This document shows positions 19,592 through 30,703 of a stretch of 48,466 nucleotides of DNA, piece by piece. A program made the position numbers and the translations under genes. Below the pieces are notes generated by a model. The model did not search any database. It saw only the letters and a program-made list of their open reading frames with translations, and was not told the origin of the DNA. The stretch is from the NCBI GenBank assembly GCA_945898095.1, contig CAMDHE010000018.1, positions 1 through 48,466 of the forward strand. Direction: 5' to 3'. Positions within the stretch are counted from its first letter, which is position 1, and every line of letters starts with the position of its first letter. Source of the DNA: Roseateles toxinivorans (GTDB lineage Bacteria > Pseudomonadota > Gammaproteobacteria > Burkholderiales > Burkholderiaceae_C).

Positions 19592-20962
19592 TCAGCAGTC
19601 GACCGTCTCGCCATGTTGAGGCACGCGCACGCGCCAGCCGAGTTCATCCTGGATGCGGCTGCGCAGCGCGTCGCTGGCCTCGGGTTCACCGTGGATGACA
19701 TAGACCTGTGAGGGTGCCTGCTTGAAGCCGCGCAGCCAAGCCATCAAGCCATCGGCATCGGCATGGCCCGAGAAGCCTTCCAGATGGCTGACCTCGGCAT
19801 TGACCGGGACGAAATGACCATGCAGCTTGACTTCGCGCGCGCCGCCGACCATCTTGGCGCCGCGGCTCCCTGCCACCTGAAAGCCGGGAAAGGCAATATG
19901 GTGGCGGGCTTGCGGCGCCATCGTCTCCAGATGGTTGAGGACGCGGCCGCCAGTGGCCATGCCGCTGGCCGAGATCACGATCGAAGGTCGACTGCGTGGC
20001 CCCGCCAGGCTGGCAGCCAGCCTCACCGATTCAGCTTGCTTGGTCACGAGGTGAACGCCATCGCAAAGACCCGCGGCGTCTGAAGCAGTGATGCGCAACA
20101 GCTTCTTGTGGCGGATCGTCAACTCGGTCGCGGCCGCGGCCATCGGGCTGTCCAGATAGATCGGCAGATCCTGCGACAAGTCGCCCGCCTCGCGCAGCCT
20201 TTGCAGCACCAGCAGCAACGCCTGGGCGCGGCCGACGGCGAAACTGGGCAGCAGCAGACTGCCGCCGCGCTTGATGGTGTCGCGCAGGATCTGCGCCAGC
20301 CTGGCTTGCACATCCTCCGGCGGGTGCAGGCGGTTGCCGTAAGTCGACTCGACCAGCAGGATGTCGGCTGCTTCAATCCTTTGCGGTGGCGGCATCAACA
20401 GGTCATTGTTGCGGCCGACATCGCCTGAAAAAACCAAAGTCTTGCCTTCGGCCACCACCGTGATCGCGCAGGCGCCGAGCAGATGGCCGATCGGTGTGAA
20501 ACGGATCGACGCGCTGCCGAGTTGCAAACGACCATCCCGGGGCAGTCCGACGAAATGGGTCAAGGCCTTTTTCACGTCGTTGACCGTGTACAGCGGCAGC
20601 GCCTTGGCATGTTTGCTGGTGCCATAGCGGTTGGCGCGGCGTGCGTCCTCTTCCTGCAAATGCGCGCTGTCGAGCAACAGCACTTCGCAGAGGTCCCGGG
20701 TCGCACCGCTCGAAAAAATCTGGCCGTTGAAGCCCTGACGTCGCAAGGCCGGGATATAGCCGCTGTGGTCCAGATGGGCATGTGACAGCAGGACTGCGTC
20801 GATGCTCGCGGCGGCTGCGCCCAGGCCGGCCCAGTTGCGCTCGCGCAGGGCTTTGTAGCCCTGGAACAGGCCGCAATCGAGCAGGATCCGTTGCTCGCCC
20901 AGATCGAGCAGATGGCGTGAACCGGTGACTGAATCAGCTGCGCCGAGAAATGTGATTTTCAT
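19592..20962 (-). CDS. MBL-fold beta-CASP exonuclease-like protein
   Basis: A 456-residue protein of the CPSF73/RNase J-related beta-CASP group found in many bacteria, predicted to cut RNA. The metal motif SHAHLDHSGY has H61, H63, D65 and H66. Further ligands are GHLLGACA (about 158-165) and FSGDVGRN (about 175-182). The beta-CASP domain (about 210-350) shows LLLPSFAVGRAQ, then ISASGMATGGRVLNHL, and the C-terminal FSGHADADGLM carries the last histidine. There is no N-terminal extension or KH domain. An AAGGG ribosome site sits 5 nt before the ATG. It is on the same strand as mnmC, 29 nt upstream of it, so likely one transcript. The RNA target is unknown. Confidence 0.87.
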   Translation of the reverse strand: MKITFLGAADSVTGSRHLLDLGEQRILLDCGLFQGYKALRERNWAGLGAAAASIDAVLLSHAHLDHSGYIPALRRQGFNGQIFSSGATRDLCEVLLLDSAHLQEEDARRANRYGTSKHAKALPLYTVNDVKKALTHFVGLPRDGRLQLGSASIRFTPIGHLLGACAITVVAEGKTLVFSGDVGRNNDLLMPPPQRIEAADILLVESTYGNRLHPPEDVQARLAQILRDTIKRGGSLLLPSFAVGRAQALLLVLQRLREAGDLSQDLPIYLDSPMAAAATELTIRHKKLLRITASDAAGLCDGVHLVTKQAESVRLAASLAGPRSRPSIVISASGMATGGRVLNHLETMAPQARHHIAFPGFQVAGSRGAKMVGGAREVKLHGHFVPVNAEVSHLEGFSGHADADGLMAWLRGFKQAPSQVYVIHGEPEASDALRSRIQDELGWRVRVPQHGETVDC

Positions 20963-21050
20963 GCGAACCCTTGCATCGTTGATGCGAGGATTGCAGCACC
21001 GGCGTTATGGGCAAGGCATGACTCAGCGCAAGCTGCCCGGAGCCTAAAAG

Positions 21051-21081
21051 CAAAAAGCCCGATCAATGCGACCGGGCTCTT
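21051..21081 (-). terminator. Rho-independent terminator after the DEAD-box helicase gene
   Basis: Read on the minus strand: AGCCCG, an 11-nt loop, CGGGCT and a T run. A short 6-bp stem, but the U-tract faces the correct way for the helicase transcript. Confidence 0.7.
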
Positions 21082-21099
21082 TATCGGGTCAAGCTGACT

Positions 21100-22527
21100 T
21101 CAGCGCTTGGGCGGACCCGAGCGAGGAGGAGGACGTCCGCCGCCGCCGGCCGGCCGCGGCGCACCCGGACGCGCCGCATGGCTGGAAGGACGGCCATTGC
21201 GATCACCGCCACCGTCACGTGAACCGGCGCCCGGCGCGCCGCGCGGGGCTGATCGACCGCCGCCGCCACCACCACCACCGCCACCGCCGCGCGAATTGCC
21301 ACGGCCGCCGCCGCCGCCGGAGCGGCTGCCATTGTTGTTGAGGATCATCCGGCCGAGCACGATAGGCTCGGGCTTTTCACTTGGGTCAGGTGCAAAGCCG
21401 GGGACGATTTCCTTTGGAATTTCGCGTTTGATCAACTTTTCGATTTCACGCAGGAAGCCGTTCTCGTCGACGCAGACCAGCGATACCGCCACACCCTCGG
21501 CGCCGGCACGACCGGTGCGGCCGATGCGGTGGACATAGTCCTCCGACACATTGGGCAGTTCGAAGTTGACGACATGGGGCAATTGGTCGATGTCGATGCC
21601 GCGCGCGGCGATGTCGGTTGCCACCAGCACCTGCAGGTCACCGGTCTTGAACTCGGCCAAGGCCTTGGTACGCGCACCCTGGCTCTTGTTGCCGTGGATC
21701 GCCATGGCACTGATGCCCTGGTCGTTCAGATAGTCGGTCAGGCGGTTGGCGCCATGCTTCATGCGGGTGAAGACCAGCACCTGATGCCAGTTGCCCTGCT
21801 TGATCAGATGGGCGAGCAACTCCTTCTTGCGCTCGCGGCCGACCGGGTGCACTTTCTGCTCGATCGTCTCGGCAGTCTGGTTGCGGCGCGCAACTTCGAT
21901 CAATGCCGGTTGGTTCAACAGGCGATCAGCCAGATTCTTGATCTCGTCGCTGAAGGTGGCCGAGAACAGCAGGCATTGTTTCTTCGCCGGCAACATCGCC
22001 AGCACTTTCTTGATGTCATGCACGAAGCCCATGTCGAGCATGCGGTCGGCTTCGTCGAGTACCAGGATTTGCACCTGGCTCAAGTCCAGCGTGCCTTGCT
22101 GCGCATGATCGAGCAAGCGCCCCGGGGTGGCGACGAGGATGTCGACACCGTCGCGCAGACGATTGATCTGAGGCTGCATGCCGACGCCACCGAACATCAC
22201 CATGCTGGTCAGGGGCAGGTATTTGCCGTAAGTCTTGACGCTTTCTTCAACCTGAGCTGCGAGCTCGCGGGTCGGTGTCAGTACCAGCGCACGGATGGCG
22301 GGCTTGCCGCGCTTGTTGGTGGCGGGCGCGCCCAAGCTCAGGCGCTGCAACATCGGCAGCGTGAAGCCGGCGGTTTTGCCGGTGCCGGTCTGTGCGCCGG
22401 CGAGCAGGTCGCCGCCTTGCAATACGGCGGGAATCGCCTGCAGCTGGATCGGTGTTGGAGTCGTGTAGCCAGCGTCTGTGATGGCCTTCAGGAGGGGCAG
22501 GGCGAGGCCCAGGGATTCAAAAGTCAT
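21100..22527 (-). CDS. DEAD-box ATP-dependent RNA helicase (RhlE-like)
   Basis: It unwinds RNA duplexes, probably in ribosome assembly or mRNA decay. It has 475 residues. Helicase motifs run in order: Q motif [10 protein letters not shown] (about 24-33), AQTGTGKT (motif I, about 44-51), PTRELAAQ (Ia), [18 protein letters not shown] (motif II, about 155), SATFS (III), [24 protein letters not shown] and [10 protein letters not shown] (VI). The last 80 residues are a Gly/Arg/Pro-rich tail with an 11-glycine run, a disordered RNA-binding type tail. The start at 22527 ([13 protein letters not shown]) is the family norm. A long leader is likely (-10 TACAAT at 22666). Confidence 0.92.
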   Translation of the reverse strand: MTFESLGLALPLLKAITDAGYTTPTPIQLQAIPAVLQGGDLLAGAQTGTGKTAGFTLPMLQRLSLGAPATNKRGKPAIRALVLTPTRELAAQVEESVKTYGKYLPLTSMVMFGGVGMQPQINRLRDGVDILVATPGRLLDHAQQGTLDLSQVQILVLDEADRMLDMGFVHDIKKVLAMLPAKKQCLLFSATFSDEIKNLADRLLNQPALIEVARRNQTAETIEQKVHPVGRERKKELLAHLIKQGNWHQVLVFTRMKHGANRLTDYLNDQGISAMAIHGNKSQGARTKALAEFKTGDLQVLVATDIAARGIDIDQLPHVVNFELPNVSEDYVHRIGRTGRAGAEGVAVSLVCVDENGFLREIEKLIKREIPKEIVPGFAPDPSEKPEPIVLGRMILNNNGSRSGGGGGRGNSRGGGGGGGGGGGRSAPRGAPGAGSRDGGGDRNGRPSSHAARPGAPRPAGGGGRPPPRSGPPKR

Positions 22528-22852
22528 TGCTTGCTTATGGCGCACGGTGCCCTGGATGCCGGCCAGCGCTGCATGGGCAACGCCAGTCTTGGGGCCTGCG
22601 ATAGGAATGTGCTTGAGCTGAAAGGAGAAGCCACGGCAAGACTGGTAGCCGCGGCGTAGCCTCTGATTGTAGCCGGATAGGCTCAAACGGGAGGGATAAC
22701 CCGCTGTTTCCTGTGCAAGGCGGGTTCTGGCCGTAGCTGCGAGCTGAGTAAAAGGCCGCTCTGGCCGAAACTGCGACAATTACCGGTTGGACGCCTTGCC
22801 AGTCAAGGCGCAAGCCTCAGCAGTCAATCGTCAGAAATTTTCAGGAAGCCCC
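22528..22852. other. Divergent intergenic region between the helicase gene and ettA
   Basis: A 325-nt non-coding stretch. On the minus strand TACAAT (22666-22671) is a fair -10 for the helicase, giving a leader of about 130 nt. On the plus strand GACAAT (22775-22780) within CTGCGACAAT is a fair -10 for ettA; the same 10-mer precedes orn. No riboswitch fold, repeat or small gene was recognised. Confidence 0.45.
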
Positions 22853-24517
<1,665 letters not shown>

Positions 24518-24649
24518 ACGGAATCGGCAGGGAAGGGTTCAAAGCGAGTTGGCCAGGCCCTGTCTTAACCATTCTTTACGCTTCGAGCATGGGCGAGTAA
24601 CGAGCAGGCGCGAAGATGGAGCCTTCCAAATACTCCGAGGAGAAACCCC

Positions 24650-25150
24650 ATGAGCCAAGTGAATTTGATGAAGTTGTTGAAGACCGGCGCTGTGGTGTCG
24701 GTGCTGGCATTGAGCGGCCTGACCGCCATGGCGCAAGGGCATGGCGGTATGCGTGGCGGCCAAGGCGGCCCCGAAATGATGATGGGCGGCAGGATCGAAC
24801 AGGTGCTCGAGGCAGTCGATGCGACCGATGCCCAGCGCGCTCAGATCAAGCAGATCATGCAAGCTGCGCGCGTCGACATGAAGGCCCAGCATCAAGCCGG
24901 CAACAAGTTGCGTCAGCAGGGCTTGGCCTTGTTCGCCGCAACGAACATCGACGCCGCAGCGATCGAAGCCTTGCGGGTGCAGATGCAGGCTCAGCATGAA
25001 GCGGTCAGCAAACGCATGAGTGTGGTGATGGTTGAAGTCGCACGGGTGCTGACACCCGAGCAGCGCGCCAAATTCGCCGAGCGGATGAAAAAGCGTCAGG
25101 CCCGGATGGCCGAGCATATGCAGCCACGCCCGGCCAAGAACGCCAACTGA
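24650..25150 (+). CDS. CpxP/Spy-like periplasmic protein
   Basis: A 166-residue exported protein; the signal peptide ends near AMA at residue 28. The mature part is Gly/Met-rich (GHGGMRGG, PEMMMGG), then forms helices with the LTxxQ-type repeats of the CpxP/Spy family: VDATDAQRAQIKQI and LTPEQRAKFAERM. Spy is an ATP-independent periplasmic chaperone, and CpxP also restrains the sensor kinase. The Met/His-rich start may bind metal. It sits 62 nt before a response regulator and kinase, which argues for a feedback or accessory role in that system. A strong GAGGAG ribosome site is present. Confidence 0.85.
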   Translation: MSQVNLMKLLKTGAVVSVLALSGLTAMAQGHGGMRGGQGGPEMMMGGRIEQVLEAVDATDAQRAQIKQIMQAARVDMKAQHQAGNKLRQQGLALFAATNIDAAAIEALRVQMQAQHEAVSKRMSVVMVEVARVLTPEQRAKFAERMKKRQARMAEHMQPRPAKNAN

Positions 25151-25212
25151 AGCAAATCCCGGGGCATGGCTCCCGGGGCCTCGGACCTTGCGCTAGTCAG
25201 ACCAGGATGTAG

Positions 25213-25920
25213 ATGAAACTGTTGTTGATCGATGATGACGCCAGGCTGACGGCGATGCTCAGCGAGTATCTGACTGCTGCCGGTTTCGAAGTGGCCTCAG
25301 CGGGCTCATTGAAGGCGGGCCGGCAGTTGCTGGCGGAGGGCAATCACGATCTGCTGGTGCTCGATCTGATGCTGCCTGATGGCGACGGGCTCGACTTTTG
25401 CCGCGAATTGCGCGCTCACCCGCAGACGCGGCGCCTGCCGGTGCTGATGCTGTCGGCGCGCGGTGAGTCGATGGACCGGATCCTCGGGCTGGAACTCGGT
25501 GCCGACGATTACCTGGCCAAACCGTTCGAACCGAGGGAGTTGCAAGCCAGGATCAAGGCCTTGTTGCGCCGATCCGAACCGGTTGCTGCCGAAGATGATG
25601 TGCTGCGCTTCGGCCGGCTGGAAATCGATCCGGCAGCAAGGTTGGCCAGGCTTGACGGGCAGGCCTGCGACCTGACTGGCCACCAGTTTGACCTGTTGAT
25701 GGTGCTGGCGCAAAGCCCCGGTCGGGTGCTGACGCGCGATCAAATCATGGACTCTCTCAAAGGCCACCCGCTCGATGCATTTGACCGTTCGATCGATGTG
25801 CATATCTCGCGCATCCGGTCGGTGATCGAAGATGATGTCAAGGCGCCGCGGCGGGTTTTGACCGTGCGCGGTGTCGGCTATGTCTTTGCCCGCAAGCAAG
25901 ATGCCGAGCCGAATCACTGA
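25213..25920 (+). CDS. OmpR/PhoB-family response regulator (CpxR-like)
   Basis: A 235-residue two-component regulator. The receiver domain (1-120) shows the acidic pocket IDDDA, the phospho-acceptor D51 in VLDLMLPDGDG, and the switch lysine in YLAKPFEP. The C-terminal winged-helix DNA-binding domain (about 135-228) contains LTGHQFDLLMVLAQSPGRVLT and VRGVGYVF. The ribosome site AGGA lies before the ATG at 25213. It is paired with the downstream kinase, an 18-nt gap. By context it is expected to activate the CpxP/Spy-like gene; no operator was identified. Confidence 0.94.
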   Translation: MKLLLIDDDARLTAMLSEYLTAAGFEVASAGSLKAGRQLLAEGNHDLLVLDLMLPDGDGLDFCRELRAHPQTRRLPVLMLSARGESMDRILGLELGADDYLAKPFEPRELQARIKALLRRSEPVAAEDDVLRFGRLEIDPAARLARLDGQACDLTGHQFDLLMVLAQSPGRVLTRDQIMDSLKGHPLDAFDRSIDVHISRIRSVIEDDVKAPRRVLTVRGVGYVFARKQDAEPNH

Positions 25921-25938
25921 GACCTGCCTGAGGCATTG

Positions 25939-27306
25939 ATGCGCTCGCTCTATCTCCGCATCTACCTGACCCTGGTCCTGCTGTTGCTGGTGTTCGGCTT
26001 TGGTTCGACCTGGCTGTTTCAGCGCCATATCGAGCAGGAGCGAGGCAATGCCGAAGCCCTGGCCCCGGAACGCCTGAATGCGATGGTGCAGCTGATTTAT
26101 CGCGCCTTGCCGCCTGCCAGCGCACCTCGTGCCGAGCAGGCTGCTGCCTTGCAAGACTGGGGTCAGCGGCTGCGCATGGCGATCGCCTTGAACGACGTCG
26201 ATGGCAAGCGCATCGCGGCCTCCGAAAGGTACGAACAGCGCGAGACCGAAGCCGGTGTGCGAAGCATTCATATGCCGATGGCTGATGGGCGCAGCTTGGC
26301 AATGATCCGGGTCCCCAGGCCGCAGCCAGGGTTCGGGCAGATCATGTCCGAGGGCGGTCGCGAAGGCGGGCCAACTGGCATGAGGCCCCGCGGACCCAGG
26401 CGTGACGATTCACCCTGGCAGATGCTGACCGAGCCTCAGAATGGCCATTGGCTGCTGATTTTTCTAGTGCTGCTGTTCCTCGGTGTGGCCGCCGGTGCCT
26501 ATCCGGTGGTGCGCCGTTTGACGCGACGACTGGAAGAATTGAAGCGTGGTGTCGAGCAGTTTGGCTCTGGCCAGTTGGCGCATCGCGTCGACCAGAAGGG
26601 CAATGACGAGGTGGCGGCGCTGGCTGCCAGCTTCAACCTGGCCGCAGCGCAGATCGAAACGCTGTTGCGCTCGCAGCAGTCGATGCTGGCCAATGCCAGC
26701 CATGAATTGCGTTCGCCGCTGGCGCGCTTGAAGATGGCTGTGGCGATGATCGACGAAGCCGGCCCGGCGCAACGCGCCAGACTGGCGACCGAAATCGACA
26801 CCAATATTGCCGAGCTCGACGCCCTGGTCGAGGAGGTGCTGCTGGCGAGCCGATTGGATTCCGATGCCCAGCATGCTGCCGAGGATGTCGATCTGCTCGG
26901 CATGGCGGCCGAAGAGGCGGCGCGTACCGGCGCCGAATTCGAGTCGGCGCCAGGGCTGACCCGCATGACTGTCGTCGGTGAAGAGCGCTTGCTCAGGCGT
27001 GCGCTGCGTAACCTGCTTGACAATGCCTGCCGCTATGGCGGCAGCCAGGTTCGGCTCGAATTGCAGCGCGTCGGCAGCATGGCCGAACTGCGAGTTTGCG
27101 ACCGCGGTCCGGGTGTCCCCGCCGCGATGCGTGAGCGCATCTTCGATGCATTTTTTCGCTTGCCCGGCCATGCTGAACAGGCGGGTGGCGTCGGCCTTGG
27201 CCTGAGTCTGGTCCGGCAGATCGCCTTGCGCCATGGCGGGCAGGTGCGCTGCGAAGCAAGGCCGGGCGGTGGCAGCCTGTTCGTGCTGAGCCTTCCGACA
27301 GGCTGA
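25939..27306 (+). CDS. Sensor histidine kinase (CpxA-like)
   Basis: A 455-residue inner-membrane kinase. TM1 spans about 6-27, a short periplasmic sensor 28-170 with an Arg/Pro/Gly-rich end, and TM2 about 172-193. HAMP follows, then the H-box [14 protein letters not shown] with the phosphorylated H255. The N-box [10 protein letters not shown] lies near 358 and the G-box [11 protein letters not shown] near 417. The ATG at 25939 was chosen; a TTG directly before it is also in frame. It probably phosphorylates the regulator upstream in response to envelope or metal stress, an inference from the CpxP/Spy-like neighbour. Confidence 0.93.
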   Translation: MRSLYLRIYLTLVLLLLVFGFGSTWLFQRHIEQERGNAEALAPERLNAMVQLIYRALPPASAPRAEQAAALQDWGQRLRMAIALNDVDGKRIAASERYEQRETEAGVRSIHMPMADGRSLAMIRVPRPQPGFGQIMSEGGREGGPTGMRPRGPRRDDSPWQMLTEPQNGHWLLIFLVLLFLGVAAGAYPVVRRLTRRLEELKRGVEQFGSGQLAHRVDQKGNDEVAALAASFNLAAAQIETLLRSQQSMLANASHELRSPLARLKMAVAMIDEAGPAQRARLATEIDTNIAELDALVEEVLLASRLDSDAQHAAEDVDLLGMAAEEAARTGAEFESAPGLTRMTVVGEERLLRRALRNLLDNACRYGGSQVRLELQRVGSMAELRVCDRGPGVPAAMRERIFDAFFRLPGHAEQAGGVGLGLSLVRQIALRHGGQVRCEARPGGGSLFVLSLPTG

Positions 27307-27333
27307 CTGCAGTCTGTTTATCATCGGACCCGA

Positions 27334-27356
27334 GCCGCAGCCCTTGCGGCAGGAGG
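27334..27356 (+). promoter_or_regulatory. Hairpin abutting a perfect Shine-Dalgarno sequence
   Basis: GCCGCA (27334-27339) pairs with TGCGGC (27345-27350) and is followed at once by AGGAGG (27351-27356), 6 nt before the SDR ATG. This is the strongest ribosome site in the window and decides that start. The hairpin could affect ribosome access or be chance. Confidence 0.45.
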
Positions 27357-27362
27357 CCTGAG

Positions 27363-28121
27363 ATGAATGCAATGCAGAACAAATACGCTTTGGTCACCGG
27401 CGCAGGTTCGGGCATCGGCCGTGCTTGTGCGCTGGCGCTGATGAATGCCGGCTGGCGCGTAGCCCTGGTCGGGCGGCAAATCGAACCTTTGCAACAGACG
27501 GCTGCAATGTTCCAAGACCCGGCGCAGGCGCTGGTGCTGGCCGCTGACGTCGGCCGGCCGGCGCAAGTCAGCGCCTTGTTTGAACAGATCAGGGGTGAGT
27601 TCGGTCGGCTCGACCTGCTGTTCAACAACGCCGGTATTGCCGCACCAGCGCTGCCGATCGACGAACTGACGTTCGAGCAATGGCAGGCGGTTGTCGACGT
27701 CAACCTGACCGGCAGCTTCCTCTGCGCGCAGGCCGCTTTCAAGCTGATGAAGTCGCAGGCGCCGAAAGGCGGCCGCATCATCAACAACGGTTCGATCTCG
27801 GCTTATGCGCCGCGACCTTTTTCAGCCCCTTACACCGCGACCAAACATGCGATCACCGGCTTGACCAAAGCCTTGTCGCTTGACGGACGGGCTCACGACA
27901 TCGCCTGTGGTCAGCTTGACCTCGGCAATGCCCTGACCGAGATGGCCATGCCGATGACGCGCGGTGTGCGTCAGGCTGATGGCCGCATCGCGATTGAATC
28001 GACGATGGATGTCGACCATGCGGCTTCGGCGCTGCTTTATATGGCCGGGCTGCCGCTGTCGGCGAATGTGCAGTTCATGACGGTGATGGCGACCGCGATG
28101 CCCTATGTCGGGCGCGGCTGA
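27363..28121 (+). CDS. Short-chain dehydrogenase/reductase
   Basis: A 252-residue NAD(P)-dependent oxidoreductase with a Rossmann fold. The cofactor motif is TGAGSGIG (about 13-20), the structural motif NNAG (about 85-88), the catalytic serine region NNGSISA (about 139-145) and the catalytic Y-x3-K in YTATK (about 158-162). Cofactor choice is likely NADPH because an Arg follows the second strand (VGRQ). The substrate is unknown. The C-terminal [12 protein letters not shown] replaces the more usual PG motif. It converges on rsgA with 9 nt between. Confidence 0.9.
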   Translation: MNAMQNKYALVTGAGSGIGRACALALMNAGWRVALVGRQIEPLQQTAAMFQDPAQALVLAADVGRPAQVSALFEQIRGEFGRLDLLFNNAGIAAPALPIDELTFEQWQAVVDVNLTGSFLCAQAAFKLMKSQAPKGGRIINNGSISAYAPRPFSAPYTATKHAITGLTKALSLDGRAHDIACGQLDLGNALTEMAMPMTRGVRQADGRIAIESTMDVDHAASALLYMAGLPLSANVQFMTVMATAMPYVGRG

Positions 28122-28130
28122 AAGCTTTAT

Positions 28131-29039
28131 TTACCAGCGCTTGCTGCTCAACTCGCGCAAGATCTCGCCGTAGATCCGGTAGCGCGAGGCGCTGATCTGG
28201 CCCTGGTCGACCGCGTCGCGAACGCCGCAACCGGGTTCATGCTGATGCGTGCAGTTGTAGAAGCGGCAATGGTCGGCATGGCGCCGCAGGTCGGGCATGA
28301 ACAAGGGCAGATGTGCCGGCTCGATCTGCTTCAAGCCGAACTCCTGGAAGCCGGGCGAGTCGATCAGGGCGGTCTCCCGGTCGGCGTCGAGCCAATACCA
28401 CTGCGTCGTCGTCGTTGTGTGGCGCCCCGAGTTCAAGGCTTGCGAAATTTCACCGACCTGGGCTTTGGCATCGGGGATCAGCAGGTTGATCAAGGTGCTC
28501 TTGCCGGTGCCGCTGGGACCCAGCACAAAAGTGCGTTTGCCAGCCAGCCAGGGCAGCAGCGTCGCGCTCGATCCCGCCGGATCGGTTTTCATCGCCAGCT
28601 CCATCATCGGCAGACCCATGGCGTGATAAGGCGCCAAGCGCTCGCGCGCCGAGGCGACGCCGGGCAGATCGGTCTTGTTCAGGGCGATCGTCGTGGCGAT
28701 TCCGGCGGCCTCGGCGGCGATCAAGGAACGGGTCAACTGGCTTTCGCTGAAGACCGGCTCCACCGCCACCAGCACCAGCAACTGGTCGAGGTTGGCGGCA
28801 AAACTCTTGGTCTTCCATTCGTCCTGGCGAAACAGCAGGTTGCGCCTTGGCTCAACGGCTTCGATCACGCCCTCGTCCGAGCCGGAAGGCGCCCAGCGCA
28901 CCTGGTCGCCGACAACACAGTCGCTTTTCTTGCCACGCGGATGGCAGACCAGTCGTTTGCCATCGCTGTCTTCAACGATGTAATGCCGGCCATGACCGCG
29001 CACCACCAGGCCCAGATCGAGCGCGTTGAAACGCGTCAC
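28131..29039 (-). CDS. rsgA: Ribosome small-subunit-dependent GTPase A
   Basis: RsgA is a circularly permuted GTPase that checks the 30S decoding centre during late assembly. It has 302 residues. After an OB-fold (1-75) the G motifs occur in the permuted order G4 ALNKTDL (about 119-125), G1 GPSGTGKST (about 173-181) and G3 DSPGFQEFG (about 224-232). The C-terminal zinc knuckle is DHCRFYNCTHQHEPGC. It is the last gene of an M48 protease - phhB - rsgA set with 4-nt overlaps at both junctions. Confidence 0.95.
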   Translation of the reverse strand: MTRFNALDLGLVVRGHGRHYIVEDSDGKRLVCHPRGKKSDCVVGDQVRWAPSGSDEGVIEAVEPRRNLLFRQDEWKTKSFAANLDQLLVLVAVEPVFSESQLTRSLIAAEAAGIATTIALNKTDLPGVASARERLAPYHAMGLPMMELAMKTDPAGSSATLLPWLAGKRTFVLGPSGTGKSTLINLLIPDAKAQVGEISQALNSGRHTTTTTQWYWLDADRETALIDSPGFQEFGLKQIEPAHLPLFMPDLRRHADHCRFYNCTHQHEPGCGVRDAVDQGQISASRYRIYGEILRELSSKRW

Positions 29040-29365
29040 GGGCTGGTTTCCGGCAGCGCGCTGACCTGCACGGCACAGATGAAATCATTGAGCGTCAGGC
29101 CCTGGGCTGAATGGGTGCTGAAACTGACCGTGCAAGCGTCATAGCCCAGATGCATTTCGGGGTGATGGTCCTGCCCATGGGCGACTTCGGCGACCGCGTT
29201 GACGAAGGCCATCACCTGGTAAAAGTTGTCGAAGCCAAAGCGTCTGGCGATCGAGAGCTGCTCGGGGTCGACGCTCCAGCCAGGAGCTTGCAGCAGCAGA
29301 TCGTCGAGTCGGTCCTGGGTCAGGGCCTCGTGCTGCGGTGTGCATTGGGCGAGCAATAGGTTCAT
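29036..29365 (-). CDS. phhB: 4a-hydroxytetrahydrobiopterin dehydratase (pterin-4a-carbinolamine dehydratase)
   Basis: It dehydrates pterin-4a-carbinolamine to regenerate the pterin cofactor used by phenylalanine hydroxylase. It has 109 residues, standard length. The family signature is present near residues 65-92: HGQDHHPEMHLGYDACTVSF, with the HHPE histidines that form the active site, and a THS that closes it. No phenylalanine hydroxylase gene is in the window. It overlaps the M48 gene and rsgA by 4 nt each (ATGA type), which makes co-translation likely. Confidence 0.93.
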   Translation of the reverse strand: MNLLLAQCTPQHEALTQDRLDDLLLQAPGWSVDPEQLSIARRFGFDNFYQVMAFVNAVAEVAHGQDHHPEMHLGYDACTVSFSTHSAQGLTLNDFICAVQVSALPETSP

Positions 29366-30645
29366 AGCAAGGCAGCGATGCGTTCGCTGGCGGGAGGATG
29401 TGAATAATAAAAACGCGCGTAGACCTTGTCGGGTGTCAGCGTGCCGGCATTGTCTTCATGCAGCTTCAGCAAGGCGCTGGCGAGGTCGGAACCACTGGCA
29501 TGGGCGCAGGCATAGGCGTCGGCCTGGAATTCGTCGCGGCGCGAAAAATGGCTCGCCAGCGGCGTGAAGAAAAAGAAAAATACCGGCAGCACCAGCATGA
29601 ACAGCAGCAGGGCCAGCGCATCGTTGGGTGCCGCCATATTCGGCTGCACGCTGAAAGCCAGGTAGAAGCCGGCTTGGGTCGACAACCAGCCCAGGCAGGC
29701 GAAACCGCCCAGACTGATCGCGAACAGCGTCAACATCCGTTTCAGCACATGCTTGTGCTTGAAATGCCCGAGCTCATGGGCCAACACGGCTTCGACTTCA
29801 GGGCCGTTCAAGCGACTCAGCAAGGTGTCGAAAAACACCACCCGCTTGGACGGGCCGAAGCCGGTGAAGTAAGCATTGCCATGGGCCGAGCGGCGGCTGC
29901 CGTCCATCACGAACAGGCCTTTGGCGGCAAAGCCGCAGCGCGCCATCAGGCCTTCGACGCGGGCTTTCAAATCGGCGTCGTCAAGCGGCGTGAATTTGTT
30001 GAACAGCGGTGCGATCAGCGTCGGGTAGATCAGCAGGATCAGCAGGTTGATCGCGACCCAGGAGCCCCAGGCCCAGAGCCACCAATAGGCGCCTGCTGCC
30101 CCCATCAACCAGAGAATCAATGCGGCGATCGGCAGGCCCAGCAGAATGCCGACCAGCGCGCCTTTGAGCATGTCGAGCGCATACAACTTCAGCGTCATGC
30201 GGTTGAAGCCGAACTGCTGCTCGATGCGGAAGATGTTGTAGAGCTCCCAGGGCAGGTCGAGCAGGCTGCCGATCAGCGTGAACGCGGCCAGCAGCGACAA
30301 CTGGTAAGCCATGTTGCCGAAACGGGGCAGGACCCAATCGTACAAGGCCAGATTCAAGGCATCGAGCCCGCCCAGCAAGGTCCAGCCCAGCAGCAATGAA
30401 CTGCTGAAGGCCAGATTCATTAGGCCAAAACGGCTGCGCACCAGCGTGTAATCGGCTGCTTTCTGGTGTGCTGCCAGCGGCACCTTGGCGGCAAATGCGT
30501 CGGGCACCGCCCCGCGATGCATTGCCACATGGCGCACTTGGCGACTGCTGAGCCAGAATTTGCACAACACTGAAGCCAGTAGCGCCAAGGCGAAGGCCAA
30601 GCTTAATGTGGTGGGTGAGATGGGGGGAAGAATGCTTGCAGACAT
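29362..30645 (-). CDS. M48-family membrane metalloprotease (Ste24/CAAX prenyl protease type)
   Basis: A 427-residue inner-membrane zinc protease. Several hydrophobic segments precede the catalytic HExxH (AHELGHFKHKH, near residue 288). The third ligand Glu lies in the SRRDEFQADAYA segment near 362. The N-terminal region SRQVRHVAMHRGAVP, with LPWELYNIFRIEQQFGFNR, is the Ste24-type core. A role in membrane protein quality control is inferred; no prenylated substrates are known in bacteria. The start at 30645 was chosen because TACACT lies 6 nt upstream, consistent with a leaderless mRNA. It is divergent from orn. Confidence 0.88.
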   Translation of the reverse strand: MSASILPPISPTTLSLAFALALLASVLCKFWLSSRQVRHVAMHRGAVPDAFAAKVPLAAHQKAADYTLVRSRFGLMNLAFSSSLLLGWTLLGGLDALNLALYDWVLPRFGNMAYQLSLLAAFTLIGSLLDLPWELYNIFRIEQQFGFNRMTLKLYALDMLKGALVGILLGLPIAALILWLMGAAGAYWWLWAWGSWVAINLLILLIYPTLIAPLFNKFTPLDDADLKARVEGLMARCGFAAKGLFVMDGSRRSAHGNAYFTGFGPSKRVVFFDTLLSRLNGPEVEAVLAHELGHFKHKHVLKRMLTLFAISLGGFACLGWLSTQAGFYLAFSVQPNMAAPNDALALLLFMLVLPVFFFFFTPLASHFSRRDEFQADAYACAHASGSDLASALLKLHEDNAGTLTPDKVYARFYYSHPPASERIAALL

Positions 30646-30651
30646 CAGCGC

Positions 30652-30670
30652 AGTGTAGGGCTGCGACAAT
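30652..30670. promoter_or_regulatory. Back-to-back -10 elements for the M48 protease and orn
   Basis: TACACT (complement of 30652-30657) serves the protease, 6 nt from its ATG. GACAAT (30665-30670) faces orn, 33 nt from its ATG. Only 7 bp separate them. The two start codons are 58 bp apart. Confidence 0.4.
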
Positions 30671-30703
30671 CCGGGCGATTCAATTGCCAAAGAAACTCCC
30701 CAT

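Noticed and set aside
22528-22779. 84-residue N-terminal extension of the DEAD-box helicase
   Set aside because: The canonical start is at 22527; the upstream part shows no helicase features.
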